Shown: positions 63,626 to 64,000 of the stretch, one piece after another
How the letters are laid out: each line of letters begins with the position of its first letter
How positions within the stretch are numbered: the first letter of the stretch is position 1
DNA from: Streptomyces sp. NRRL S-87
Lineage (GTDB): Bacteria; Actinomycetota; Actinomycetes; Streptomycetales; Streptomycetaceae
NCBI RefSeq assembly: GCF_000719335.1
Contig: NZ_JOGB01000034.1
Span: 94,433 to 158,432, forward strand
Direction of reading: 5' to 3'
DNA length: 64,000 nt
Translations under genes and position numbers: made by a program
The notes under the pieces: generated by a model
What the model was told of the DNA's origin: nothing
The model's database searches: none
The model's input: only the letters and a program-made list of their open reading frames with translations

Positions 63626-63675
63626 GATTGGCTCTGCCCACCAGGCCAATCCCGATCCACACTCGCCTCATTGGC
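63626..63675. promoter_or_regulatory. MocR operator-like half-sites
   Basis: GATTGGC (63626-63632), GCCAATC (63645-63651) and ATTGGC (63670-63675): one inverted pair plus a third copy, in the leader of the MocR gene. MocR regulators characteristically need two or three half-sites. Confidence 0.5.
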
Positions 63676-63851
63676 CCGCCCTTGGCAAGCACGAAAGCGA
63701 GGCGACCCCGTTGCTCCACCCCTCCCCGCACCCCACGTCCCTGACGGACCGCACCGAACGCGCGTTGGCCCACTCCCACGAGTCCCGCATCTCCCTCCCC
63801 CTCCGCCTCCCCCGCCTCCCAGCCCTCCGGCTCTTCCAAGAAGCACGCAGA

Positions 63852-64000
63852 GATCGTGGGCGGCGCATGTCCAGCCCCCACCAACCCGCACCCGCCACCC
63901 CAACCGGAGGGGCGTAGCGATCGTGGGCGGCGTATGCCCAGCCCCCACCGGACCCGGAAGCCGCCACCTCAACCGGAGGGGCGTAGCGATCTGAGGCGGC
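63852..64000 (+). repeat. 67-69-bp tandem repeat running off the window
   Basis: Unit 1 at 63852-63918, unit 2 at 63919-63987, start of unit 3 at 63988. Each begins GATCGTGGGCGGCG and ends AACCGGAGGGGCGTAGC. The two full units differ mainly in the middle. No convincing gene was seen in 63676-64000. Confidence 0.8.

Noticed and set aside
63711..63917. Small plus-strand gene ending in the tandem repeat
   Set aside because: TTG start without a good ribosome site, biased Pro/Arg/Leu composition, and its end lies inside a non-coding repeat unit.

Overview
The window is about 72% GC, uses GTG and TTG starts freely, overlaps most operon genes by GTGA or ATGA, and carries SpoIIE-type phosphatases, Lrp, MocR and IclR regulators, several cytochromes P450 and an RHS remnant. 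All of this points to the chromosome of a Streptomyces or close relative. No tRNA, rRNA, CRISPR array, complete insertion sequence or prophage was seen.

Layout: (a) 1-6.8 kb: three SpoIIE-type PP2C phosphatases (two on the minus strand, one divergent), two of them membrane sensors. (b) 6.8-17 kb: an Lrp regulator divergent from a DMT exporter and an aminotransferase, two unrelated small genes (DUF1992 and GNAT), then a tightly overlapping operon: Y4yA-type PLP decarboxylase-like enzyme, cysteine-synthase-like enzyme joined to a rhodanese domain but broken by a one-base frameshift, cysteine-desulfurase-like class V enzyme, and SAM methyltransferase. This operon is the best candidate in the window for an undescribed pathway. 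(c) 17-20.7 kb: a decaying region with a collapsed RHS toxin gene, an orphan secreted protein and a broken small secreted-protein gene. (d) 20.7-23.7 kb: macrodomain protein, FAD oxidoreductase and inositol-monophosphatase-like enzyme. (e) 23.8-29.9 kb: a pyrimidine/hydantoin catabolic operon: beta-ureidopropionase, aminotransferase, dihydropyrimidinase, LLM flavoprotein and NCS1 permease, with a readable promoter and an operator-like palindrome.

(f) 30-36.3 kb: a low-complexity 527-aa protein, an alginate-lyase-like pseudogene, gamma-glutamyltransferase, a one-TM protein and a P450. (g) 36.4-43.6 kb: cell-envelope genes: two-component system with lipoprotein, MurJ and FemX, and a divergent L,D-transpeptidase lipoprotein. 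(h) 43.8-45.8 kb: hypothetical protein, exonuclease III, MBL-fold hydrolase. (i) 45.9-51.8 kb: CUT2-type sugar ABC transporter with ROK kinase, divergent from a Gfo/Idh/MocA dehydrogenase with a near-ideal leaderless promoter. (j) 51.9-54.7 kb: a second P450 with a palindromic operator, a DMT exporter, then a MITE-like inverted repeat and tandem hairpins. (k) 54.7-58.3 kb: allantoin degradation (alc, allB) divergent from its IclR-type regulator allR, with two inverted operator-like copies in the intergenic region. (l) 58.4-62.1 kb: MacB-like ABC exporter divergent from a NarL-type two-component system, with a palindrome between them. (m) 62.1-64 kb: MocR-type regulator with ATTGGC half-sites and a 67-69-bp tandem repeat running off the right edge.

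Themes: nitrogen salvage from purines and pyrimidines (e, k), envelope sensing and peptidoglycan building (a, g), small-molecule biosynthesis and export (b, j), and gene decay (c and the lyase remnant).
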